Assembly: GCA_937910975.1 (NCBI GenBank)
Contig: CALEMZ010000255.1
Span: forward strand, 1 to 5,608
Source of the DNA: an uncultured Pseudorhodobacter sp.
GTDB lineage: Bacteria; Pseudomonadota; Alphaproteobacteria; Rhodobacterales; Rhodobacteraceae
Length of the DNA: 5,608 bases
Direction of reading: 5' to 3'
A model generated the notes under the pieces. It ran no database searches. It was not told the origin of the DNA and was given only the letters and a program-made list of their open reading frames with translations. Of this stretch, positions 1 through 5,608 are shown piece by piece (positions within the stretch are counted from its first letter, which is position 1; every line of letters starts with the position of its first letter). The position numbers and the translations under genes are program-made.

Positions 1-1
1 C

Positions 2-376
2 GCTGGCATTATCTCGCTTTTCGCCACCCTGCCCCGGCTGGACCGCAACCGCGCACTTGCCTTGGCCGAAATGGGCGCAGGCCGGGGGGCCGAGGAAAAA
101 TTTGATCTGATCTTGATGCTGATCGACCTGTTCCTCGCCCGCCTGGCCCGCGCGGGTACCCTTGGCTATTGCCCGCCCGAGGCCGCGAAGGGCGAAGCAG
201 AGTTGATCGCGCGGCTTTCACCCACCCCGCTTGCCGCGCGCCACTGGGCCGATTTGGCCCAAGGCCTCGCCACCCGCGCCCGCCGTGGCCGCGCCGTCAA
301 CCTTGACCCTGCCGCCCTTCTCATGGATATGGTTCTGAGGATCGACGACACGGCGGGAATGCTCGCCCAAAGGTGA
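2..376 (+). CDS. holB: DNA polymerase III subunit delta', C-terminal part (5' end outside window)
   Basis: The reading frame is open from the left edge to TGA at 374-376, giving 124 visible residues, so this is the 3' end of a larger gene. Delta' is part of the clamp-loader complex that places the beta sliding clamp on DNA during replication, in the cytoplasm. The visible part is all alpha-helical in character, as expected of the C-terminal collar domain, and contains LFATLPRLDRNRALALAE, a central FDLILMLIDLFLARLAR helix, and the ending RAVNLDPAALLMDM. These resemble the C-terminus of alphaproteobacterial delta' proteins as I remember them. The ATPase-like and zinc-binding N-terminal domains lie outside the window and cannot be checked. 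The next gene is a tatD homologue 6 nt downstream, and holB–tatD neighbourhoods are common in proteobacteria. An internal ATG at 71-73 is not the real start, because the similarity continues upstream to the edge. Confidence 0.8.
   Translation, partial: AGIISLFATLPRLDRNRALALAEMGAGRGAEEKFDLILMLIDLFLARLARAGTLGYCPPEAAKGEAELIARLSPTPLAARHWADLAQGLATRARRGRAVNLDPAALLMDMVLRIDDTAGMLAQR
371..376 (+). promoter_or_regulatory. Ribosome binding site of the tatD-like gene, overlapping the holB stop
   Basis: AGGTGA is a good Shine-Dalgarno match that lies 6 nt before the ATG at 383. Its last three bases are the TGA stop of the upstream holB-like gene. Ribosomes finishing holB therefore cover this site, which suggests coupled translation of the two genes. 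It also supports ATG 383 as the true start. Confidence 0.6.
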
Positions 377-382
377 GCGGAT

Positions 383-1180
383 ATGACCGAGCAAGCGCCA
401 GAGATTGTAGACAGCCATTGCCACCTCGACTTCCCTGATTTTGAAGGTGAATTGCCGCAAATTATTGCCCGCGCCCATGCCGCCGGGGTCATGCGCATGG
501 TCACCATCGGCACCCGCCTGCGTAATGAACCATCGGTCCGTGCCATTGCCGAGGCGAACCCGTCAGTTTTCTACGCCGCGGGCACGCACCCGATGAGTGC
601 CGCCGAAGAACCCATGGCCAGCGTAGACCAATTGATCGCCCTGTCGCAGCATCCAAAATTCGTCGGCATCGGTGAAAGTGGGCTAGACTATCACTACACC
701 GCCGAAAGCGGCGCCTTGCAGCGCGAGAGCCTGCGCATCCACATCGCCGCGGCCCGCGAAACCGGGCTTCCGCTGATCATCCACGCCCGCGCCGCCGATG
801 AGGATATGGCCCGCATCCTGACCGAGGAATATAAGGCCGGGGCCTATACTTGTGTCATGCATTGCTTTTCCTCCAGCGCCGAACTGGGCCGCGCGGCGCT
901 CGACCTTGGGTTCTATCTGTCGATCTCCGGCATCGCGGCTTTTCCGAAATCCGGCGATCTGCGCGCCATTTTCGCCGCCGCCCCGTTGGATCGGATCTTG
1001 CTGGAAACGGACAGCCCCTATCTGGCGCCCCCACCCTTTCGCGGCCGCCGCAATGAGCCCGCCTATACCGCCCACACCGCGCGCGTGGGTGCTGAGATAT
1101 TCAACCTCTCGCTGCCAGATTTCGCTGCGGCGACAACCGCAAATTTCGAACGTCTATTCTGGAAAGCCAAGGCGGCATGA
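383..1180 (+). CDS. TatD family metal-dependent hydrolase (predicted DNase)
   Basis: A 265-residue protein, a normal length for the TatD family (about 255–270). TatD proteins are TIM-barrel metallo-enzymes of the amidohydrolase superfamily. Characterised members are cytoplasmic 3'-5' exonucleases or DNases, and some have been linked to DNA repair or D-tyrosyl-tRNA handling. All expected metal-site residues are visible: SHCHLD near the N-terminus (H12, H14), GIGESGLDY (E98), PLIIHAR (H134), CVMHCF (H160) and LLETDSPYLAP (D210). The family signature GRRNEP follows at 221-226, and GTHP (H69) sits where most members have GxHPH. The start is set by AGGTGA 6 nt upstream. The stop overlaps the start of the next gene by 4 nt, so the two are probably translationally coupled. 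The family call is very secure. The exact substrate cannot be read from the sequence, and the gene could be a YcfH-type paralogue rather than tatD itself, so no symbol is given. Confidence 0.93.
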   Translation: MTEQAPEIVDSHCHLDFPDFEGELPQIIARAHAAGVMRMVTIGTRLRNEPSVRAIAEANPSVFYAAGTHPMSAAEEPMASVDQLIALSQHPKFVGIGESGLDYHYTAESGALQRESLRIHIAAARETGLPLIIHARAADEDMARILTEEYKAGAYTCVMHCFSSSAELGRAALDLGFYLSISGIAAFPKSGDLRAIFAAAPLDRILLETDSPYLAPPPFRGRRNEPAYTAHTARVGAEIFNLSLPDFAAATTANFERLFWKAKAA

Positions 1181-1983
1181 TGGCAAAACTACGCTTCACC
1201 ATTTTGGGCTGCGGGTCTTCGGGCGGGGTGCCTCGCCTTGGGGGGCATTGGGGTGATTGTGACCCGACGAACCCCAAAAACCGCCGCCGCCGCTGCTCCT
1301 TGCTGGTGGAGCGGGTGACGGGCGAAGGCATTACCCGCGTGCTGATTGATACCTCCCCCGATATGCGTGAGCAGTTGCTGGACGCCAATGTAGGCGAATT
1401 GAACGGCGTGGTCTTCACCCATGCCCATGCCGATCACACGCATGGCATCGACGACCTGCGCCAGATCGTGTTCAACATGAAATCGCGCCTGCCGGTCTGG
1501 GCGGATATGCCCACGCAATTCGCGCTGCGTGACCGCTTTACCTATGTGTTTGAGCAGATCCGTGGCTCATCCTACCCACCGATCCTGGACCTGCATTTGC
1601 TGGACGGGGCGGTCACTGTAAGCGGCGCGGGCGGCGATGTGGTGTTGAATCCGTTCCTCGTCAATCACGGCTCCATAGATGCGTTGGGCTTTCGAATTGG
1701 TGGGCTGGCCTATGTGCCTGATGTCGTCGCGATTCCCGACGCGGGCTGGGCCATGCTGGAGGGATTGGAGGTCTGGGTTATCGACGCCCTGCGTCGCAAG
1801 CCGCACCCAACCCATGTCCATCTGGCGCTGACGCTGGAATGGATTGCCCGCATGGCTCCGAAACGGGCCGTGCTGACGAACATGCATATCGACCTTGATT
1901 ACGCCACGGTCGAAGCCGAGACCCCCGACCACATCACCCCGGCCTATGATGGCATGGTGATCGAGATCGACGCGCCGGAATGA
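1177..1983 (+). CDS. MBL-fold metallo-hydrolase, PhnP/RNase Z-like group
   Basis: A 268-residue cytoplasmic metallo-beta-lactamase-fold enzyme. It begins with the strand and turn ILGCGSSGGVPRLGG (9-23), typical of the PhnP-like (cyclic phosphodiesterase) branch, followed by the conserved NPKNRRRRCSLLVE stretch (32-45). The core metal motif is THAHADHTHGIDDLR (81-95), with H82, H84, D86 and H87. Further likely ligands are H164 in NHGS, D182 in YVPDV and H237 in NMHID. All the pieces for a two-zinc site are present, so the enzyme should be active. Relatives hydrolyse phosphodiester bonds such as cyclic ribose phosphates (PhnP) or tRNA 3' trailers (RNase Z). No phn genes are seen nearby, so a phosphonate role is not supported and the substrate is unknown. 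The start ATG (1177) lies in an ATGA overlap with the tatD-like stop. A second in-frame ATG follows at once (1180), so the true start may be one codon later. Confidence 0.9.
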   Translation: MMAKLRFTILGCGSSGGVPRLGGHWGDCDPTNPKNRRRRCSLLVERVTGEGITRVLIDTSPDMREQLLDANVGELNGVVFTHAHADHTHGIDDLRQIVFNMKSRLPVWADMPTQFALRDRFTYVFEQIRGSSYPPILDLHLLDGAVTVSGAGGDVVLNPFLVNHGSIDALGFRIGGLAYVPDVVAIPDAGWAMLEGLEVWVIDALRRKPHPTHVHLALTLEWIARMAPKRAVLTNMHIDLDYATVEAETPDHITPAYDGMVIEIDAPE

Positions 1984-2918
1984 ACGCGCTTCTTGATGTC
2001 ATTCTTCCGGTCTTTCTGATCCTCGGCGCGGGTTACTTCGCTGCCTGGCGCAAGATTGTAGATGAGGCGGCGATTGATGGGGTGATGCGCTTTGCGCAGA
2101 ATTTCGCGGTGCCTTGCCTTTTGTTCGTCTCCATCAGCAAGCTTGATCTGGCGCAGAGCTTTGATCCGGGCTTGCTCATCAGCTTTTATGCGGGGGCTTT
2201 GGGCGCGGGCGCGTTGGGGTTCATCGGGGCACGAGTGATCTTTGGGCGTGACACGAAGGATGCGCTTGCCATCGCTTTCGTGGCGAGCTTTTCCAACACG
2301 CTGCTTTTGGGCCTGCCGATCACAGAACGGGCATATGGCGCAGAGGCATTAGCCGGGAACTTCGCGATCATCGCCATCCATTCGCCGTTGCTTTACGGCA
2401 TTGGAATCAGCTTGATGGAGATCGCAATCAGCCGGGGGCAAGGGTTGGCAAAACTGGCCCTGACGCGGCAGGTTTTGCGGGCAATCCTCACCCAGCCTAT
2501 GGTCATCGGGATCTTGTGCGGCTTTGCGGTGAATGTGACGGGTTTACCGCTACCGGGCGTGCTTTGGTCGGCGGTGGAGATGATGGTGCAGGCGGCTATT
2601 CCGGCGGCCTTGTTTGGGCTTGGCGGCGTCTTGGTACGCTATCGGCCCGAGGGGGATATGAAGGCCGTTGCCTTTGTCTGCGGCCTCACTTTGATCGTGC
2701 ATCCGGCGGTGACTTACGGGCTGGGCCGCTTTGTTTTTGGGTTGAACGTCGACCAGATGAGATCGGCGGTTCTGATGGGGGCGATGGCCCCCGGAGTAAA
2801 TGCATTTTTATTCGCCAATATGTATGGGGCGGCGAAACGCGTCGCGGCCTCCACGGTCCTTTTGGCTACCGTGGGCACAATTTTGACAGCCTGGAGCTGG
2901 CTGCATATTTTGCCCTGA
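1980..2918 (+). CDS. AEC family transporter (auxin efflux carrier-like permease)
   Basis: A 312-residue, highly hydrophobic inner-membrane protein of the AEC (PF03547-type) family, normal in length. Ten membrane segments can be drawn, roughly at 5-22, 36-52, 66-87, 95-115, 124-146, 169-188, 196-220, 231-250, 262-283 and 289-310, in a 5+5 pattern. Family marks are NFAVPCLLF (41-49), FSNTLLLGLPI (104-114) with its Asn and Gly-Leu-Pro, a soluble loop near 150-166, and the second-half APGVNAFLFANMYG (270-283). Bacterial members are secondary carriers, some for malate, malonate or other organic acids. The substrate here is unknown and plant auxin is not implied. The ATG at 1980 overlaps the previous gene's TGA (ATGA), so expression is probably coupled to it. 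The gene ends its operon, with convergent genes beyond. Its alanine and leucine codons lean to GCG and TTG, unlike the GCC-rich tatD-like gene. Confidence 0.88.
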   Translation: MNALLDVILPVFLILGAGYFAAWRKIVDEAAIDGVMRFAQNFAVPCLLFVSISKLDLAQSFDPGLLISFYAGALGAGALGFIGARVIFGRDTKDALAIAFVASFSNTLLLGLPITERAYGAEALAGNFAIIAIHSPLLYGIGISLMEIAISRGQGLAKLALTRQVLRAILTQPMVIGILCGFAVNVTGLPLPGVLWSAVEMMVQAAIPAALFGLGGVLVRYRPEGDMKAVAFVCGLTLIVHPAVTYGLGRFVFGLNVDQMRSAVLMGAMAPGVNAFLFANMYGAAKRVAASTVLLATVGTILTAWSWLHILP

Positions 2919-2973
2919 CGGCGTTGCGGGCGCGCAGCAGCATGCGAGTGCTTGGCCGGTAGGATTATGGAAA

Positions 2974-3015
2974 GCTTCGGGAGCCTCCGGCGGGGATATT
3001 TTTGTCCAAAGAGAA
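2974..3015 (+). repeat. Intergenic motif, copy 1 (Rhodobacteraceae-type GC block plus GATATTT)
   Basis: A GC-rich block (GCCTCCGGCGGGG, 2983-2995) runs into GATATTTTTGTCCAAAGAGAA (2995-3014, quoted with one overlap base). I recall closely similar sequences scattered many times between genes in Rhodobacteraceae genomes; that is memory, not a search. A related copy lies about 60 bp downstream. The segment can also form a short hairpin: CCTC (2984-2987) pairs with GGGG (2992-2995), including one T-G wobble, and is followed after ATA by a T-run. It could thus act as a weak terminator for the + strand operon. The strand assignment is arbitrary. Confidence 0.45.
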
Positions 3016-3056
3016 CGAGGGTGGCAATAATCTGGCGGACGGTTTTGTGTCAGGCC

Positions 3057-3084
3057 GGGTTTGAGTATTTGGGCAAAGATGAAA
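3057..3084 (+). repeat. Intergenic motif, copy 2 (diverged)
   Basis: GAGTATTTGGGCAAAGATGA (3063-3082) matches the 3' half of the first copy: the shared frame is GxxTATTT, then G and C, then CAAAGA, then GAA. Copy 2 has GAGTATTT where copy 1 has GATATTTTT, and CAAAGATGAA where copy 1 has CAAAGAGAA. The GC-rich block before it is reduced to GGCCGGG. Both copies are in the same orientation, and this one ends about 9 nt from the stop codon of the - strand DUF1304 gene. The match is short and was found by eye. Confidence 0.35.
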
Positions 3085-3092
3085 TTGCGGCG

Positions 3093-3455
3093 TTATAAGA
3101 GCCACAGGGCTGCGAGGGCGAGGGCAGCGGGGACAGTTTGCACATAGAATATGCGGCGCGCGGCGGTAGCAGCGCCATATGTCCCCGCGACCACGATGCA
3201 AAGCAAAAAGAAACTGGCGATACGTGGCGCCCAGAGCGGATCGAAAATCAGCAGTGACCAAATCAGCCCTGCTGCGAGAAAGCCGTTGTAGAGGCCCTGA
3301 TTGGCGGCCATCACTTTGGTGGGCGCAAAAAGAGTGCGTGGGACGCTGCGGAATATCTTTGGCCCACGGCTTTCCCAGGCAAACATTTCAATCCACAGGA
3401 TGTATAGGTGCAAGGCCGCAATGAGGCCGATCAGGATCACGGCGGTGATAGGCAT
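3093..3455 (-). CDS. DUF1304 family small membrane protein
   Basis: A 120-residue protein with about four membrane helices (roughly 4-22, 51-71, 77-98 and 105-120), the usual size and layout of the DUF1304 (PF06993-type) family. Recognisable family positions are HLYILWIEMFAW (16-27, with H16, E23 and W27), ANQGLYNGFLAAGL (51-64, with N52, Q53, G54 and N57), GTYGAATA (91-98) and VQTVPAALAL (105-114). The function of this family is not known to me, and no catalytic site is evident. The last helix runs to the very C-terminus. The ATG at 3455 begins 16 nt after the stop of the PotC-like permease and has a weak AAAGG 8 nt upstream, so it is probably co-transcribed as the last gene of the transporter operon. 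Whether it takes part in transport or is a passenger cannot be told from sequence. Confidence 0.85.
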   Translation of the reverse strand: MPITAVILIGLIAALHLYILWIEMFAWESRGPKIFRSVPRTLFAPTKVMAANQGLYNGFLAAGLIWSLLIFDPLWAPRIASFFLLCIVVAGTYGAATAARRIFYVQTVPAALALAALWLL

Positions 3456-3471
3456 GGCTTTTGCCTTTGCT

Positions 3472-4383
3472 TCAGGAAGGGGTGACGCCGCGCAGGCGTT
3501 CCGAGCGGCGGCGCAGCACTTCCACCACGGTCAGCAGGCAGATCGAGAAGATCACGAGGATCGTCGCCACCGCGAGGATCGAGGGGCTGATCTGCTCGCG
3601 GATGCCATTCCACATCTGGCGCGGGATGGTTTGCTGTTCATGGCTACCGATAAAGAGCACCACAACCACCTCGTCAAAGGAGGTTACGAAGGCGAAGAGC
3701 GCGCCGGCTACGACGCCCGGCGTGATCAGTGGCAATTGCACCTTGAAGAAGGTGGTAACCGGCCCTGCCCCCATGCTCTGCGCCGCCCGGATCAGCGAGC
3801 GGTCAAAGCCCATCATTGTGGCCGTGACCGTGATGATGACGAAGGGAATGCCGAGCGTGGCATGGGCAAGGACAAGGCCGAAGTAGGTGCCGGATAGCCC
3901 GACGTCTGAGTAAAAGAAGAAAAGCCCCGTGGCAGTGATGATAATCGGCACGATCATTGGCGAGATCAGAAGTGCCATGATTAGCTTGCGGTACGGCATT
4001 TCAGGGCGCGACAGGCCCATCGCGGCGATGGTGCCCAGCACCGTGGCAAGGATGGTCGCGAAAAAGCCCACGATGATAGAGTTTTTTGCCGCATGTACCC
4101 ATTTCGCATTGGCCCAAACATCAGACCACCAACCGCTATCGCGCACAGCATCGGGGGATGCCATGCCGAAGGTAAGAAGGTTATCATACCAGCGCATCGA
4201 AAAGCCCGCCGGATCCAGCGTCAGCATTTCCTTAGTGAAGGTAAAGTAAGGCTCGGCGTTGAACGAAAGCGGAATGATGATTACGATCGGCGCGATCAGG
4301 AAAAAGAAGATCAGCGCGCAGGCCACCCGGTAGGTATAGTACCAGATGCGTTCCAGCGGGTCTGCGTATACAGGAAGTGCCAT
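3472..4383 (-). CDS. ABC transporter permease, PotC-like (polyamine-type importer family)
   Basis: A 303-residue inner-membrane permease of the binding-protein-dependent (BPD_transp_1) family. TM1 is near 18-38. A periplasmic stretch (about 40-98) precedes five further helices starting near 101, which is the standard six-helix core. The ATPase-docking EAA loop is AAQSMGAGPVTTFFKVQLPL (200-219), with the conserved Gly and the closing LPL. FNAEPYFTF and FSMRWYDNLL near TM1 match the PotC pattern of a folded first loop ending in a KWY-like motif. FVTSFDEVVVVLFI (232-245) matches the family's AFxxSFDE element. It should pair with the PotB-like permease 7 nt upstream to form the channel of an ABC importer. 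Substrates of this subfamily include spermidine, putrescine and opines, and the one here is unknown. The first periplasmic loop is somewhat longer than in E. coli PotC. The ribosome binding site before ATG 4383 is weak (GGGG about 12 nt upstream), suggesting coupling to the upstream gene. Confidence 0.9.
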   Translation of the reverse strand: MALPVYADPLERIWYYTYRVACALIFFFLIAPIVIIIPLSFNAEPYFTFTKEMLTLDPAGFSMRWYDNLLTFGMASPDAVRDSGWWSDVWANAKWVHAAKNSIIVGFFATILATVLGTIAAMGLSRPEMPYRKLIMALLISPMIVPIIITATGLFFFYSDVGLSGTYFGLVLAHATLGIPFVIITVTATMMGFDRSLIRAAQSMGAGPVTTFFKVQLPLITPGVVAGALFAFVTSFDEVVVVLFIGSHEQQTIPRQMWNGIREQISPSILAVATILVIFSICLLTVVEVLRRRSERLRGVTPS

Positions 4384-4390
4384 GTGTCCG

Positions 4391-5608
4391 TTACCCCAGC
4401 TTCATATTGTCGATGCCAACCATGCGATCATAGGCCCAGTAGAGGATGAGCACCGCGGCCAAAAGCATTGACGCAAGGGCGGCGGCCAGTGACCAGTTCA
4501 GTGATTTTTGCATGTGGAAAGCGATCTGGTTGGAGATCAGCGTGCCATCCGCACCGCCCACAAGGGCTGGCGTGATGTAATAGCCAACCGCGAGAATGAA
4601 GCACAAGATGCCCCCGGCCCCGATGCCTGACACGGTTTGTGGCAGGTAGATGCGGCGGAAGGTCGTCCATGACGTCGCCCCAAGCGAGCGGGCCGCGCGG
4701 GCATAGCTGGGCGGGATGGTTTTCATCACCGAATAAAGCGGCAGGATCATGAAGGGCAAAAGGATATGCGTCATCGCGATGATGGTGCCGGTTTGGTTGT
4801 ACATCATGGCCAGACGTCCATCGTCCGACACGATGCCGAGGCTGACCAGCACGTCATTGATCACACCCTGACTTTGCAGCAGCACCATCCAACTTGTGGT
4901 TCGCTCCAACAGCGATGTCCAGACCGGCAACAGCACAAGGATCATCAACAGGCTGGCGTGGCGCAGGGGCAGCACGGCCAGCAAATGCGCGACCGGAAAG
5001 CCAAGGAGCAAGCACAGGAAGGTGATGACAATAGACAAAACAAAGGTGCGTATAAACAGCGTCACATAGATGCGCGTGTTTTCATCCGCAGGTGCAAACA
5101 CGCCCGCATCGTTGATCTTGCGGTCAAGGGCGGCTTGGTAAAAATTTGTGGTCGTGCCGGAAGAGGCAGAGCGCATGGCGGCCCAAAGATCGCGGCGCTC
5201 CCATTTGTCATCCAGCGCAAGGATCGACTCTTTGAAGGGCGGCTCCAGCTTTTCGGCTCTCCGACCGGCGGAGGTGAAAAGCGAGCGGGTGCCCGACACT
5301 TCATAGTTGATACGCGTCCCGACAGAGCCGATGCTCCGGTCCTTGGACGCGGTTACAAGATCGGCGGCCAAGGCGGCGTAGGCGGCTTCATCCGGCTCTG
5401 CCTCGGGGTTTGCGGCAAACCATTCGCCCAGAGCTGGCATATTCTCCGAGAACTGAACGTTCACAACTGAGCGTGACAGCATTTGTCCAATTGGCACCGC
5501 AAAGGTGATCAGAACAAACAACAGCAGCGGCAAAACCAGCATGAACGCCCGGACACGCGCGCGACGAGAGGCACGGGTGAGCGCCAATTTGAGCGGCCGT
5601 CCATCAAC
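4391..5608 (-). CDS. ABC transporter permease, PotB-like, with long periplasmic insertion (5' end outside window)
   Basis: The frame runs from TAA at 4391-4393 to the right edge, giving 405 visible residues. Residue numbers below count from a TTG at 5587, but seven more in-frame codons (VDGRPLK) lie upstream with no stop, so the real start is probably outside the window. The protein has a basic N-terminus and TM1 (about 14-36), then a long soluble stretch (about 41-172), then the usual five-helix core from about 173. PotB-like landmarks are LPVWTSLLERTTSW (220-233), HILLPFMILPLYS (274-286), the EAA loop ARAARSLGATSWTTFRRIYL (296-315) and ITPALVGGADGTLISNQI (338-355). It should form a heterodimer with the PotC-like permease in a polyamine-type importer, with ATPase and binding protein encoded elsewhere, probably upstream. 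E. coli PotB is about 275-285 residues, so this one is over 100 longer, nearly all in the first periplasmic segment. The family is secure; the substrate is not. Confidence 0.9.
   Translation of the reverse strand, partial: VDGRPLKLALTRASRRARVRAFMLVLPLLLFVLITFAVPIGQMLSRSVVNVQFSENMPALGEWFAANPEAEPDEAAYAALAADLVTASKDRSIGSVGTRINYEVSGTRSLFTSAGRRAEKLEPPFKESILALDDKWERRDLWAAMRSASSGTTTNFYQAALDRKINDAGVFAPADENTRIYVTLFIRTFVLSIVITFLCLLLGFPVAHLLAVLPLRHASLLMILVLLPVWTSLLERTTSWMVLLQSQGVINDVLVSLGIVSDDGRLAMMYNQTGTIIAMTHILLPFMILPLYSVMKTIPPSYARAARSLGATSWTTFRRIYLPQTVSGIGAGGILCFILAVGYYITPALVGGADGTLISNQIAFHMQKSLNWSLAAALASMLLAAVLILYWAYDRMVGIDNMKLG

Larger units (their letters stand above)
2919..3092. other. Convergent intergenic region between the two operons
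   Basis: This 174-bp gap separates the end of the + strand AEC gene from the end of the - strand DUF1304 gene. It carries the two related motif copies listed separately. I see no convincing open frame, RNA gene or strong GC-hairpin plus T-run terminator. Since both operons end here, any signal should act in termination or mRNA 3'-end stability rather than initiation. The promoters of both operons must be outside the window. Confidence 0.7.

Noticed and set aside
1177..1983. Naming the MBL-fold gene phnP or rnz
   Set aside because: The fold and metal motifs fit the group, but there are no phosphonate genes nearby and no visible RNase Z exosite arm. A specific symbol would be a guess.
2933..2946. 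Possible hairpin CGCA–GCAGCA–TGCG just after the AEC stop
   Set aside because: The stem is only 4 bp and no T-run follows, so it does not support a terminator call.
2516..2962. Open frame on the + strand overlapping the AEC gene and running past its stop
   Set aside because: It is in another frame of a well-supported transporter gene, is Gly/Arg-rich, and has no recognisable motif.
3301..3897. Long open frame on the + strand opposite the DUF1304/PotC-like genes
   Set aside because: Its translation is rich in His, Arg and Asp with no family resemblance, and it lies antisense across the boundary of two well-supported genes. Such frames are common opposite GC-rich coding DNA.
4766..5470. 234-codon open frame on the + strand opposite the PotB-like permease
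   Set aside because: The translation is full of His, Gln and Arg and shows no domain, and the opposite strand encodes a clear permease with all its landmarks. It is a shadow of that gene.
5585..5587. TTG at 5587 (- strand) as start of the PotB-like permease
   Set aside because: The frame continues upstream without a stop to the window edge and the extra residues look like part of the usual charged N-terminus. A start outside the window is more likely than a rare TTG here.

Overview
The window looks like chromosomal DNA of an alphaproteobacterium, most likely of the Rhodobacterales/Roseobacter type. The grounds are GC-rich coding DNA, the delta'–TatD–metallo-hydrolase gene order, protein motifs that resemble members of that group, and an intergenic motif I remember as common in Rhodobacteraceae. 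No database search was possible, so the taxonomy is inference.

Left half, + strand (about 2–2918): one tightly packed operon. It opens with the C-terminal part of a DNA polymerase III delta' subunit (holB-like, cut by the window edge). A TatD-family metal-dependent hydrolase follows 6 nt later, with its ribosome binding site overlapping the holB stop codon. Next come an MBL-fold hydrolase of the PhnP/RNase Z-like group and an AEC (auxin efflux carrier) family transporter. Each of these last two is joined to the gene before it by a 4-nt ATGA stop/start overlap. The first three genes make sense as a replication and nucleic-acid or phosphodiester housekeeping block. The AEC transporter looks like an add-on.

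Middle (2919–3092): a 174-bp intergenic region between converging operons. It holds two related copies of a short motif (GC-rich block, then GATATTT/GAGTATTT, then CAAAGA-GAA), and the first copy may also work as a weak terminator. No gene is seen here.

Right half, - strand (3093–5608): the end of an ABC importer operon reading right to left. It has a PotB-like permease (5' end beyond the window), a PotC-like permease 7 nt downstream, and a small four-helix DUF1304 membrane protein 16 nt after that. The two permeases should form the heterodimeric membrane channel of a polyamine/opine/phosphonate-type importer. The ATPase and the periplasmic binding protein are not in the window and are probably further upstream. 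The PotB-like subunit carries an unusually long soluble segment of roughly 130 residues between its first and second membrane helices.

Overall this is mostly ordinary housekeeping and transport DNA. I see no mobile element, CRISPR array, RNA gene or clear new system. The most interesting points are the paired intergenic motif, the enlarged periplasmic loops of both permeases, and the DUF1304 protein riding in the transporter operon.
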